In this document: in pieces, positions 34,916 through 47,110 of the stretch
Layout: each line of letters opens with the position of its first letter
Position numbering within the stretch: the first letter of the stretch is position 1
Source: Ischnura elegans
Lineage: Eukaryota; Arthropoda; Insecta; Odonata; Coenagrionidae
DNA length: 64,000 nucleotides
NCBI RefSeq assembly: GCF_921293095.1
Contig: NC_060251.1
Location: 41,645,644-41,709,643 of the forward strand
Direction: 5' to 3'
Position numbers and translations under genes: made by a program
The notes under the pieces: generated by a model
What the model saw: the letters and a program-made list of their open reading frames with translations, nothing else
What the model was told of the DNA's origin: nothing
The model's database searches: none

Positions 34916-36366
34916 ATGGATTTAGCGGTACAACAGGAAGTACTAAAACTTACGGAAAATGCGAATAGGCTAAAATTAGGGTTTTTCCTGAAGTACAAAA
35001 CTCAAGCACTTTTGGAAGAACATGTGAAATTATGCGATATTTTTGCGTGTAAGTGCAAGAAGGAGCATAATGTTCCCCCCAATGAAGAAGTATATTGAGA
35101 TACCAGCGGACGAAACTAAAGATGATGGATGCTGGATTGAGTCCTGAAGAAACTCGACAACTGAGGAAAAAAAAGAGAATCGTCGGAGAGCGTTGAGTCG
35201 ACATCGTCAATTCTTGTATGGGAAAATAGTATCAAAAATTTTCTTCATCAATTCATCCGAAGAAAATTAAACTGAAGAGAAATCATCCGATTTTTATCTC
35301 TACGTTTCTCATCAAATAAAAATTCAGGACTAAACTCAAACTGGAACTTCTGCGTGTAAAATGCGTCTGCCAAATGTGATAGAGGTATATGCAAGAACCA
35401 AGAAATAGCAATGATTGTCCCTGCAACTTTAGTTGACGCAAAAATCATAACTTCGTAAGAAGCATCCAAGGTAGTTTGCAAGAATTACTTGCGTAGACAG
35501 AAAAATATGCGAATTATTGTGAATACGAAAAGAGAGGTATCAAAGGGTGTCATCAAAGGTTTACATTTTTATGGAGTGAAAGACTATACTTTTGTCTGAT
35601 GAAAAAAGGCAAGAGCACTTATCAATCCAAGTTTAGAGGGGAATGTGTGATGTTAGTTGAAGAAACAGGGTCCCACTTTTGGGTTTGCCTCCCCCTTCGG
35701 AGGATTAGCAAAAGTTATAAAATCTGCGATTCTCGATTCCTTTCCGAGTGAAAATTAGATACACAAAAAAAAGGATTTGAATGCGATGGTGAATGCCGCC
35801 CAAAAAGGAGGCATCATCCCTATGCTACAAGCATAATTCCAACATCCCTTGCTATGTGAGTAAACTCTTCTCGGGATTCCCATCGGGTTAATTTTTACAT
35901 AATGGCAAACGTTTCAAGCTCTGACTCGGGGCTCATCATCAGGGATAAATTTCGTTGAATCCCGAGAAGAATTTAGCCACATCATTCGCCGAGAAAGCAT
36001 CAAATCATATTTCATCCCTTACAGAGGTTTATTTGCTAATTGCACTAAGTTGACTTAGATTTGCGACATAAAATTGGGAGGGCAATCTAAGGACCGAATT
36101 TGCGTTGTTGCAAGTATGCGTTTGGCGGCCGATCCGAGATCTTTTAAAGTGCTGGATTTTAATATCAACTTTAAGGACTACTCGACATATTGGAGAGAGA
36201 CCACAGTACCTCCGGCTACATCTGACCTTACTGCTGTGGATTTTCAAAAATCTATTGATGAACGTTCAAATTTGAAGCTAAATATTTCTTTTTATTTTAC
36301 ATACGGACGAGAGATTCGTGAAGACTTTGTTGACAACAGCGAAAGACGAGGAATGACACTGACATA
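34916..36366 (+). pseudogene. Decayed ORFs of the TTAA element
   Basis: Fragments in different frames: EEHVKLCDIFACKCKKEHNV (34916-35095), RYQRTKLKMMDAGLSPEETR just downstream, VEETGSHFWVCLPL near 35665, and an open segment 36074-36366. The HVKLCDI-ACKC then RYQR-K pattern belongs, as recalled, to the same unclassified arthropod TE protein type suspected at 2516-2984. Stops and frameshifts throughout. Confidence 0.5.
35867..35975. repeat. Small inverted repeat inside the TTAA element core
   Basis: TTCTCGGGATTC near 35875 pairs with GAATCCCGAGAAG near 35957; interior has AAACGTTTCAAGCTCTGAC. Probably a tiny fold-back insertion. Confidence 0.5.
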
Positions 36367-37935
36367 AGAAATACAGATTGGAAAGCAGGTAATTGAAAAA
36401 TTCTTTCGTGATTGTTCCTCCACAGACGATACTGAAACATGAAATATTTATACTAACGAAGTAAGACGCACTTGGTGTGAATTTTGGTGCATTTGGCGCG
36501 TGGGTGAGGCTTGCGGGGAGGGGACGCGAGCGGCTTTCGCCCAAAATCCATTTAATCACATCTGTCGGACAAAGCCGAAATTGGAGCATATCCGAAGTTA
36601 GCCCACCTTTATAGCCACTCCAGAGGCCTTTTCATGGGCTGTAGGCTCCTTTCCTGCGTTCTCGGATCTAAAACTATTTCATCACTTCTCTCAAAGTTGG
36701 TAGCATCGATTTGTTTAACCCCGACGAGGCGCCTAATAAGGGACAAGTCGTCTCACTAAGCTTCCTTTATTACCTTCTACCATCTTCCGATTTATATTAT
36801 CAAAGATAAACGACCTCCTAGCAGCATACGCGGGATGAATTTTGCTGTATTGGAGGCGTGGGAGGGGTAGAAGCGAGTGGGGAGGGGAGGGGATCGGCCT
36901 GCGGCTCTTGTATCCGCGACGCTGCGTGGGCGTTGGAATATTTTCTTCGCGGACTCAAATTAGGCATTTTGTGGCTAAATAGTGGCAGATACGTAATAAT
37001 GCATGAAATTTTTGCTCTTAAGGGCAGTAACTCGGCAAAATCTATAGGAAATGACCATAAAATACTATATTTTTCTAATTTCGACCTTCCCCCCCTAAAT
37101 TGCATTTGAGCGAGGGTCAGGGGTTCACCTAGAGGTCTCAAATTTTTCAGGCCTTATTTTTGATCGTTCCCACAACTTTTTTTCACTGGGCCGAATGGAT
37201 TTGAAAAAAATCGATTTTTCCGATCTGCCCTACTATTAGCCAGATGAAATGAATGTGTCGTTTTCGTAGTCTGCCACCAGGTGACTCTGAGTTCAAATTG
37301 TATGATTGTCTGAACGAAATTAGAGCAGGCGTTAAGAAATTCATACATTCTTACATTTTACGTGGTTACACGGTGCATTTTCGCGTTCATTCTGAGATTC
37401 AGACATTCTCACATTTTCTTGTACAATCTCATGTACCGTGTAACCAGGCTTTTAAACAGTGATGATGAATGAAATAAATAAGAGGCAGATATAAACTTTA
37501 AACCATTTATAGGGAAGATGAAAGCATCTCCAGTCTGAAAAGCTTAATGAGTGGATAACGTAGAAGCTCAAAGAGCGTATATGGAATGTTTCCTTAGCAC
37601 AGGAGCATAGGCAGTAAGGTAACAATCAGTGGTGTCATAGTGCCGGAACAAGCCAGAACGCAGTTCTGGCACTGGTTAACAAAAGACATGATAGTCAAAT
37701 TAAGCACTTTTATCAATGTTCCCTCAAAATTCCTCATACATACACTCGCAAACCAAAACAATAAAATTGTAATAAAATGTAAATAATAACTTGTAATTAA
37801 AAAAACAGAGTAATATTTCACTTCTAAAAAGTGCGTTCTGGCTCTGCTAATTTTGCCATGGCGTCACTGGTTACAATTGATATGCACTTCAATGGTCTTA
37901 AAAATCTACAGAGGTTTCTACAAAATACTGTGTTC

Positions 37936-38268
37936 CCGGGCCGGCCTTAGGGCTGGGCGAACGCCCCGGGCCCCGAGCTTTGGGGGGGCCCGCGTTCGTG
38001 AAAAAAAATTAAAATATAGGATAGTTTTGAAAACGCAATTTCAACTGTTACTGTATTGTTAAGTCCGTGCTAGACAAAAAATAATATTATGAAAAAGGAA
38101 TAATAATGCAGTAATTTTTATTGTGCAATTGCCTTTGTCACATACTTAGCCGGAGAGTGGTAGGGATTGAAAATGCTCGAGTTTGTAGATGGGGTATAGA
38201 GTTTAATATTTTAAGTGAAGGGCCCCGCACTGAAGGTTCGCCCCTAGCCCCGCACCTGCTAGGGCCTG
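37936..38268. mobile_element. hAT MITE, CAGGGCCGGCC family, copy without the second hairpin arm
   Basis: Exact duplication CTGTGTTC at 37928-37935 and 38269-38276. Interior (ACGCAATTTCAACTGTTACT onward) matches 20306-20659; an extra segment near 38145-38205 is unique to this copy. Confidence 0.92.
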
Positions 38269-38454
38269 CTGTGTTCGACTCAGTTGTGTAGCAAAAAAAC
38301 CGAGGGTCTTTAATAGTCTGTCCAATTCCGGAAGGCGGGTGAGAGATTGGCGAATAAGGCGATAAGGCGAATTGGAACACGGATAAATTTAAAAGCAAAA
38401 TATAATTTTTTGCAACTACTTACAATTAGTGTTACAAAACTAATTGACGTCACT

Positions 38455-38730
38455 CCGTCGTGTTTCGACTGATTTTTTGAACGAGGGATATCATAATAAG
38501 GTTTCCCTGAATGCGCGAACTGGACACTCCTGAAGTTTCTTTGAATACAAAATTGCACGAACTTTGATTTCCTCAACTTGAGGTCATCGACACGAATTTC
38601 GGAAACGCCTCCCATATTAGTGACTGAAAAAGGAAGGTAACTCAAGTAACTCGAATTATTTACGCTACAGGAACCATAGGTTAAAAATACTGGCAAAATA
38701 TGAAGTGATGAAATTCCCTCCATTGAGGTA
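38455..38730. repeat. Dispersed repeat A, copy 1
   Basis: Matches 48943-49195 in inverted orientation and part of 46415-46560 (inverted): TGAATGCGCGAACTGGACAC, GAAGTTTCTTTGAATA and AACTCGAATTATTTACGC blocks. Unknown family. Confidence 0.7.
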
Positions 38731-38734
38731 ACGA

Positions 38735-39265
38735 GTTTTATCGCATTATTTTTTTATTCTTCCCAAGTAATTATTATTCTTCTTTCTATATCTTGAAACA
38801 TTTCATCAAGATAAATTATTCTTTTCAATCTAAATGCGGAGTGGCTTCTCAAGTACAATACGAATCTTTTGAAACTGAATGCGTGATAGAAAGGAATTAT
38901 GTGCACAATTTTGTTTAGCCTTGGAGAGCTCCAATAGAATTATTTCTTCTGCTACGAATACTTTATTACTATAGTTTCGTCCTTGTCGTTGTTAAAGGAA
39001 TCACGTAGAAACTGCTTTCTCTCAATGCTTAACACACAACGACCTTTTTGTCAATTTAGCTACATTCGCTTTCCAACTACTGTTTTGAAAGAGGAATTCT
39101 CTAAGTCATCTTATATGTGATATGAACTATGGAGAAGAAGCGATGCTCTGAGAACACTTGTTAACCTCATGTCAAATGGAAAAAAGAAGGAATTTTATCG
39201 TTTCTAAAGGCTATATTATTATTTAATCCATTTTTGCCATATATCTCCACCAACTTCCAATATTT
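38735..39265. repeat. Dispersed repeat B, copy 1
   Basis: GAGGTAACGAGTTTTATCGC through CCAACTTCCAATAT; matches 48069-48735 in the same orientation. Confidence 0.75.
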
Positions 39266-39884
39266 GAAGTTTAAATAAAATAAAAAATGCAAATAACTTG
39301 CTAGCAAATAAATGCTTACTTTTATATGGTAATTGTTCATAGTGGAGTGCGATTCGTGACTCATTATAGCGCACTCGATCGACCAAACCCCGGCCATTGT
39401 TTGGCTGAAGGCGGGTGCGCGACTATCGCTGGGCTCTCGATATCGCTTTGGATGGCGAGAATTCTCGTCATTACCTTAAACTCAACAACCTCGTCAACGT
39501 GTACCTTAAACTCATTTAGTTTTTGTGTGTCTTTCTCCATTGTATTTAAAATTCCAAAATAATTGATATAGAAAAAATATTTCTGTTATGTAAGCACTAA
39601 CAATTAGTCATGCCATTATCGCAAAATAAATAGTTGCGTGAAAAGGGCAAAGCAAATAACTAATTTAATTTGAAAGTCTGTAGAGAAGAAGAGAAACAAG
39701 CACGTCACACCCAGTAGGTATCAATGGCTTTCTTCTGTAGCACCACATTTCAAAGACCTCTACCCTGGATTTCTCCGCTGCCGTCATTGTCCATGCCTCA
39801 CCTTTCCGTATAGGAGCATACTTCAAACGTAGGTTTTTATAATTTGTTTCCTTACTTCCACATTTAGGTTTCCCACTGTTTTAA

Positions 39885-40215
39885 CACGTTGCTTACGGAT
39901 GGCGAGAATTCTAGTCATTTTTTTCCCGAACGTTCCGGACGGATGACGAAGATTCTCGTCATTTAGGCACGTCAACCTAAACAATTTTAAAGCGTACAAT
40001 ACGTATTCGTGAGTACGTTTTCAGTTGTTGTTCGTTATTCTTAATGAATTGATGCATCATAACGTTTGATTGGGTAAAGTTATATTCTAAACATTAGCTT
40101 TTTAACCATGTTTAAACCAAAGGCATTACGCCATAATAGGCACATATTTCCAATCTCGACACCTCCACCCAGAATCGGCGTTCCTAGGAATTTAAATACC
40201 CCGGTACGCTACGTA
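39885..40215. mobile_element. piggyBac-like TTAA MITE
   Basis: TTAA at 39881-39884 and 40216-40219; ends CACGTTGCTTACGG and (inverted) TACGTAGCGTACCGG. Just inside lie GATGGCGAGAATTCT and GATGACGAAGATTCTCGTCA motifs typical of TTAA elements. Related diverged copy at about 10300-10804. Confidence 0.65.
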
Positions 40216-40655
40216 TTAATATCTTACCCGCCTTCCGGGATTGGACAGACTATAATATAATCCTTTGTGTTAAAAAAAATCATATGGGCCGGTCCGAGCA
40301 AGTACGTAGGGAACGTTAAAGAGGGGGTGTCCGGGGGTTCAATTCCCCCGGAAAGCTAATGAACCACTCACTCCGAAATGTACACCCTCTTTACGAAACC
40401 CGTCCCTGGGTCCTATAGGAATGTAATTTCAGTGCCCCCATCAAGAAGTTCTCACCCGAGGTCAGGGGCGGATACAGAAAAAACTCAAGGGGGGGCGCTA
40501 AAGATATCTAGACCAACTTTTACTTTCAACGTAATAAAAAATGGAAATCAAGTGAAATTTAGAGTTTAAGAAAGCTTAATTTTAACTCATAATCCACGTA
40601 CACTATGCCAATTATTGGTTATGAAAAGTTACAATTGTGGTTCGCTACACCTACC

Positions 40656-42518
40656 TTAAATGAAGTCTCTGCGCCTATTCTTCTTGGCAAATTCGGTAAT
40701 TACATCGTCAATAGGACAATCAATGTCAGGGTGAGTGTTCATCAGAGCTAAACCATTGAGTCGATCCTCCTTCATTGTCGTCCTCAGCCATGTCTTCGTA
40801 CGCCGCAAAGCAGAAAAACTTCTCTCTACTGTAGAGATAGACACAAGTTGGCACGCAAATATTTTGTACAGCGTGTGCAAAGTGGGATAATCCGATGTAG
40901 GACAAACAGACAACGCTTGCACAACAGAATCAAGGTCATTTAAGGCGTTTATGCTCGTTTGCTTGTACTGAATAATCTCTCCCATTAGTCTCTTTTTAAT
41001 CACATAGGGTGATTCTTTTTCAAAAAACGGTAGATCAGTTAAGCACTGATTCAATTTGTATATCAGATCATTACCGGTATGTTTCAGTAGTTGCGAGGGC
41101 AAAAGTATGTTAAATTTTAAATGATAAATGTTTTCTTCAGCAAAACGTTCTTTCATATATATACCATATTACGACTGATATCAGTCGTAATATGGCCCAG
41201 CGTTGGAATAAACACAGTTCTTTTCCAATACGTCGTAGCATCATCATTATGATCGCAGTTTTCCCTGTGTCTTTGTCTACCTGCAAGACGAGGAACACTC
41301 ATCTCTGCGTCTAACTCTTCCATAACTGGCTTCGCCTCTTCAACAATACTAGCAAAGTGGCTATCAGCATTAGCTCTCATGCCGTCATACACCTTAAGCG
41401 TCGAATATAATTTTGCTCTTGCCATGGCGACGTCCATGCTAGGGTCTTGTAAGATTTTGCTGACTGGATATGTTATGCTCATAATATCACTCTGTGTAAA
41501 CAGAGTAATAATAAATTCGCAATTAGAGAGAGCTCGAAGGAGAATATTAGCTTTAGCAGCTGTTGTTCTATCCCTCCAACACTGAATTTCTTTAAGAACT
41601 TTGCATACTGTTCCGAGATCAGCTGCGAATTGTGTAACAGCATCATATCGCTCAACCCATCTCGTTTGACAGTGTGACTGCAGTGAGTGTTTTAGGTGTC
41701 TCTTCAATGTTGCGAACCGCTTGCTAGACGCTGTAAAGAACGATACCACTTCTTCAATAGTACCAAGTGAGTTTCTCACACTAGTAACTTGGCAACTGCG
41801 AGAGACAACGAGGTTGAGCTGATGATTTCGACACGTTGCTACTTGGGCGTTGATAGCTTATTGTAGCCACAGCTCCTTTCAATTCCGACATGTTAACTGA
41901 GCAGCCATCACATCCTATACCCACACAGTTCTCCAGTGGTAGAGAAAGGCTTTCCATTCTTCTGAGAATCGTAGCACCCAATACTTCACCAGTAATGCTA
42001 GGCTCTTGACTCTCTTGAGGTTCATGGTCAATATTTATACTACAATCAACGTCTTTACGGATTTCAACGAAACCCAAAAATCTTTCGTGTAATTTGCCGT
42101 CACTATTGACATATCTTGCAGCTAAACACAATTGGGCGACGTGAGCTATGTCCGTAGTCTCATCGAAGATGATGCTGTAGTAACGAGAATCTTTGATTTC
42201 CTTCAGTATTCTCGATAACATCACCGTTTCACAGCATGAAATAAGTTCGTTACACGTTGTTTTACTGATGTAAGTGGCGTTCGCTTTAGCGGTCTCAAGG
42301 TGATGTTTTAGTTGCAAGTCTCCAGCGTCAATTCTAAATCTTAGAAGAGCTCTGAAGTTGCCCTCGTTACTCACTGTACTTTCGCAATCATTTTCTTCTT
42401 TTAATAGATTCCCATCATCTCTTTGCCCTCGTAAAGGAATATTTTGCTTTCCGTAAAATATGACTGTTTTTACTATAGGTACAAGACGGTCTCTACTAGC
42501 CCAAAAGTTGTCTAACAA
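40656..42518 (-). pseudogene. hAT transposase (ZMYM1-like, DUF4371 plus hAT dimerisation domain), two frameshifts
   Basis: Piece 1 (42518-41781) has DSRYYSIIFDETTDIAHVAQ and GIGCDGCSVNMSELKGAVA, the DUF4371 catalytic region. Piece 2 (41779-41153) covers NSLGTIEEVVSFFTASSKRF and CQTRWVERYDAV. Piece 3 (41156-40656) ends with the dimerisation motif ISTVERSFSALRRTKTWLRT. The first break lies near 41850-41870 and the second near 41153-41195 at a 32-bp palindrome. No N-terminal BED/TTF zinc finger is seen, so the start may be lost too. Inactive. Confidence 0.9.
41164..41195. repeat. 32-bp perfect palindrome inside the transposase pseudogene
   Basis: CCATATTACGACTGAT followed by its exact complement, with no spacer, at the junction between transposase pieces 2 and 3. 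Confidence 0.97.
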
Positions 42519-43471
42519 ATTGATATTACACTTTTATTGGATTGAATAATTAGTAATATGCACGTAATTCAAAAAAGAATAAGACCAAACACGAAATATT
42601 TCTGACTTTATGTAAGCATTTTACACAAGAAAATAAATGTCGGAAAGACGAAGAAATACGACGGAGACTTAGCATTTTGGCGAAATGCCCAAATTGTTTC
42701 CATAAAATTTAAATATTACATTAATAAGCTAAATTCCTGTTTGAATCATTTAAAGAAATAACAATTACTCGCCAAAATCTTGGGTTTCCTGCTGCTTAGG
42801 TAACCTAGTCAAACATTCCCGCATTCATCGTTTAGTATTCGAAGTATTCGAAATTCGAGGTATTCGAATATTCGAGCAATTATTTCATACTCGAATTCGA
42901 TATTCGAGTTCAAGAAATCTGCTATTCGACCCATCTCTAGCAAAAAGTGTTTGCGCTACATCGTATCGTACGATACCCAACAATGAGGAATTGAGGAATG
43001 TCCGTCATTTTTAATTTTTTGCAGGTTGATCGATTCAACCATTGAGAAAATGTTTACGATTTCTAACGTCAAATGCAGTATTCTTTGTACTTAAATGCTT
43101 AAAGGAATTCGGTTGGCTCCTATTGTGTTTGGAAGGGAGGAAAATTCGCTTCATAAAATACGGATATCACTCCTATGTCGTTTACCGCCATGCTCAAGCA
43201 CGAGTTATTGACCGGCCGACCATCTCCATCTCATATCTCAAATTGGCCACCATATATTAGCTTTTTATTAGCAGATTAGATTATACTTTATTCCTATTCC
43301 CTTAGACCATAAAAGCGCCAAGTCTACTAAACATAGTCACTACATAAACTACGTAGTTTATATTATCTAAGCCTTTTGCGATGTGCGTGGCGTGCGGCGC
43401 GTCGGCAATACAGGGGTCCCCCCAAGGGGGGGGGGCGCGCCCCCCGTGCCCCCCTTCTGTATCCGCCACTG

Positions 43472-44629
43472 CCCGAGGTACTCGAAGTGAATTCTTTCAG
43501 GCCATCCAGGAAATCCCAGCACAATGTATTTGTTTGAAGACTCCAACTGCCATCTTTCGGCACATGGGCGTACCCAGGATCAAAACTGGGGGAAAGCCGT
43601 GGTCGTTCAAATTTTAACATTTTAGTCCAGAAAAGGTAAATGATACCAAATGTTTAAGAAAATAATGTCAGCGCTTTATTAGTTTATAAAATCATTTGCT
43701 TGAAAAAATATAGATTTTTATTTTTGTTCCATGTCTTTAACTAATTGCATTTTCCTTCAATATAAAGGGTCAAGCAGGTTGAGATGGTGAAAAGTGTCCC
43801 CAGATGTTTTGAAAAATAAAAAATATACACTCAAGGTGCATCCAAAATTATGTGTTTTCCCTAAGTTTCAGGCTGTAACAATGGAAAAAACAACCCAAAA
43901 AAAAATTGAAACACGATTTTTAGTTTTTTGACCATATCTCCAGTTTTTATGTTTGCAACATCGTTTTATTGATTTTAAAGTGTATTTACTATTACGTTAT
44001 ACCATTATATTTTTTTCAAAATTTTTTGACCGAAAACTAAACTTTTACATAAGTTTAAAAATTTCAAAATTAAATTAAAAATTTTAGGAGACAATAGACA
44101 CGCCGAAAAATATATCTTGTTACCCCTGCGTTAAAGTATAATCCTATTTTTTTCAGATTCTTTCAAATTGGTGGAACACGGTCAAAAGCACGAATAACTG
44201 CTTTGCGCTATTTACATCTATGTATTCCAGGAGGATATTTGATTTGATTGTTGAGAGCAGCGATTGTTGATCAGTTTCCAATATTATTGATTAAGAATAA
44301 ACTTTAAATAAACAATGCCTATCACCCAGCCCCATGACACTTCCTATCCCACTCCATTGGGAACCCATGGTCTTTTATTGAAGTCGTTTCCTCAACCTGC
44401 CGCACGTTTGCCGGGGCGGCGCCACGTATTCTGGAGGGCAAGAATTAGCGGGTAAGTTAATTTCCGTATTGTTGAGCGCATACTACAGGTGAGTGGAAAT
44501 AGTCATTTTTGTAATTAATTAAGATTTAGTTTTCATTTATTTTCGAATGTTAGTCTTCTGCATTATTTCCTTATTGTTCTACATTAATATTTCGTGGATA
44601 TATATCGCGGATTTACTGAAAAAAGGAAA
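43472..44629. other. Unassigned AT-rich stretch
   Basis: Remnant-like CATGGGCGTACCCAGG near 43564 may be an end of another TE; nothing else recognised. Confidence 0.35.
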
Positions 44630-44770
44630 ATGCCGTGGACGTGTGTGGTACCGCGTTGCACCACTGGTTATGGCCACAAGACTTCGGGGATTTCGCTTTT
44701 TAGAGTCCCCAAGGACCCTGAGAAGCGATGAAATAGCTGTACGATTCCTTTTTTTGGTGTGCTAAAGCTC
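44630..44770 (+). pseudogene. THAP-domain fragment
   Basis: ATG 44630 reads MPWTCVVPRCTTGYGHKTSG then FRVPKDPEKR and a TGA at 44729-44731; the frame beyond still resembles THAP. The M---CVV--C--GY--------FR-PKDPE-R pattern is the N-terminal half of the C2CH THAP zinc finger used by P-element/Kolobok transposases and cellular factors. The second Cys-His pair is not found. Confidence 0.65.
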
Positions 44771-46414
44771 CAAAATTTATAATTATTTTAAATTACAGGT
44801 TCTGCTGTTCCAGTGGTCAATGTCATTCACAGTGGAGGAATGAAGTAACACTGAGAAAATGCAAGATGTACGACGGCTTTCATCAACTATTCATCATTCT
44901 CTCCTACTAAATTGAATCTCTTATAATGATTAGTAATTAGAAGTAGAAATTAGTAATAGAAAGAATTAATAGAAATGTTAAGTTTTGAGTACTTAAAATT
45001 TATTTTTCATGATTGTATAAATTTATTGTACCTTGCATTGATTGTATAAATAATCTCAGTTTCAATAGCATTGTGTAATCATTCTGGAAATGTAGATTTG
45101 ATGTGTGTGTACATTATATAAGTTGGAAAAATGTGAATCGTTTTCATTCTTAATACCTCTTTCGATGATTTCTTTTAATGCAGCTGTTATCGATGGTGCG
45201 TGCAACTCTCATGAAAAGTATAAGTACATTTATCGCGTATTAGCAGTATTAGCCTGTGGTTTCTGTCGTACTACTCATCTTATTTTTGGGTGAGGGATAA
45301 TATTTCAGATTTGCCAGCACCTGAAAGTGATCAGACATCCGCAAATCCCTCGGATTATATCCATTGCACTGTTTTCGTGGAAGTTTATTCGGAAATTATT
45401 TGCAAAATCTCTTTCGTTCTTATCTTTCATATGGTATTTTACTTCCTTAAATCTCAAATTATTCCTTTGGTGAGTAGGCAAGCATCGTTATAAAATAGCC
45501 TTTAACGGTAATAATGGTACTTCCGGAAATTATTCACCCTGTTCAACGATTAAATATGCCTATTCTATACCCGCAAAACGTCCCTAGGATAGAATCATTT
45601 TTTTAGGTTTGCTGTGCCCTGCCATTATTATTATCACTTGATCGAGACTCAGGAGATTAAAAACATTAACATACGTCACTTCATAAGAAGTATTTCACTT
45701 CGGCCTTGGTAAGAAGCCGTTTGCGTTTCTGATATTATATTTGTTAATAGTGTTTGAAAGCAAGGAATAACATCTATATTCTTATAAGGCCGTGTAAACA
45801 TGCCGATGGGCTCAGAGGCAATGGGGCGTACGTAGCTTCTATGACAACTTATATTAACGTTTACCACAAGATAGCTATAAATAATTATTTCCTTAAAAAT
45901 ACCTTTCCTCACTACATAAGGTTTTAACTGCTGACAATCTTTCGTTATGGCTGTAACTGATTTTACAAAGGTATGGAAGCAGACGAAGCTGAAATCCAAC
46001 GCCTTCCATTTGATTAATACTCACGTATGAGAACGATTTCTAGGTATTTTTCGCTATAAGATGTTAAGTGCATATGAACTTGTTAACTAGTAACCACTGT
46101 CGATGTGTTTATATTCATTTTTTCCATAAATTAGTTCATAATTACTGAAGTATCGTATACAGATACGTAGGAAACTTGCCCTTCAGGATAGGTGGCGCCC
46201 CTACCGGCCTCAACGGGAAACGGCTTCATTAAATGACCATGCTTGGACGGAGAGTGTCCAGACCTTCTCATATTCTAAGACCGTGCTATCACCCTTACAT
46301 TAATCGTAATTATTTTCTTGCCAACTGCCCCCTTCTTTCTCCTTTCCCCCCCCCCCCCCCCCCACTGGATACGCCCATGTTACGGCGGCACATAACTTTC
46401 TTTCCGCAATCCAT

Positions 46415-46560
46415 GTCGATGACCTAAAGAATTGGGAAAATCCAAGTTCGTGTAATGTTTTATTCAAAGAAATTTCAGGAGTGTCCAGCCCCCCATGCAT
46501 TCAGGGCTGCCTCATTATAATATCCCTCAGTAAAAAATCGATACAATAGTACTGTTGAGT
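46415..46560. repeat. Dispersed repeat A, partial copy
   Basis: GTGTAATGTTTTATTCAAAG, TTTCAGGAGTGTCCAG and CATTCAGGG blocks match 48943-49195 in the same orientation. Confidence 0.6.
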
Positions 46561-47110
46561 GGCTGGAAATAAGCTTGTGTGAAATATACAAGGAAACGTG
46601 ATGAATTGAAATGTGCTCAATTTTTCAATTTGATACAACTCAAATGTAACAATAGTATTTTCGCGGGTCATGAGGTGCGGTGATGTCCAGTATTTATTTG
46701 CATATTTATATGACGAGGGCTATAGCTGTAGTCATTTAAAATATCTATTTTTTATGCATTACAGATCCAATTGAAGGAGCACTTAAAGAAAAATGAAAAC
46801 ATTTCATTTGATAGAACACGCTCTGGCACGCTTCAATTTACGATGACGCAGCTCATGGATTTTTTTTTATCTTGCAGTGAATAAACATGAGTTTTAATGT
46901 AGATTTAACTAATTTTTCCTTCTGATATTTTTGGGGGATATAGTAATACACACGAAATAACGCGCCTATTCTCATTTCACCGCGTTAATCCCCCTCTTAA
47001 CCTTTCCCTGTACCCTTTCCTCGTTCACGAACCATTACGAATACAAATTAACACCAATCCCGATAATTTGATTGTTTTTCAATAACTTAAACTCTAAGAT
47101 CGACAGAAGC

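Larger units (their letters stand above)
34025..37451 (+). mobile_element. 3.43-kb TTAA-flanked DNA transposon with about 850-bp TIRs
   Basis: Arms about 34025-34880 and 36605-37451 are inverted copies with only scattered differences. Ends GGCCTGGTTACACGG (left) and AAGCCTGGTTACACGG (right, inverted), flanked by TTAA at 34021-34024 and 37452-37455. The core carries broken plus-strand ORFs. TTAA duplication with RR-starting ends fits Kolobok better than piggyBac, but no transposase motif confirms it. The left insertion boundary abuts a LINE remnant. Confidence 0.82.
40463..43471 (-). mobile_element. Autonomous-type hAT transposon, decayed
   Basis: Ends CAGGGGCGGATACAG and (inverted) CAGTGGCGGATACAG; exact 8-bp duplication CCCGAGGT at 40455-40462 and 43472-43479. 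Encodes a minus-strand transposase in three frame-broken pieces, 42518-40656. Total 3009 bp, a normal size for the superfamily. Confidence 0.95.

Noticed and set aside
34334..37141. 107-residue ORF present on both sides (34334-34657 plus and 36818-37141 minus)
   Set aside because: It is the same sequence in the two TIR arms of the 34025-37451 element; low-complexity, no domain, no start context. A by-product of the repeat.
40320..40370. tRNA-like T-arm (GGGGGTTCAATTCCCCC)
   Set aside because: No matching acceptor stem, A box or anticodon arm in register; judged a chance palindrome.
46340..46375. TE end suggested by CACTGGATACGCCCATG beside a C run
   Set aside because: Only one end is visible, and no partner or duplication was found.
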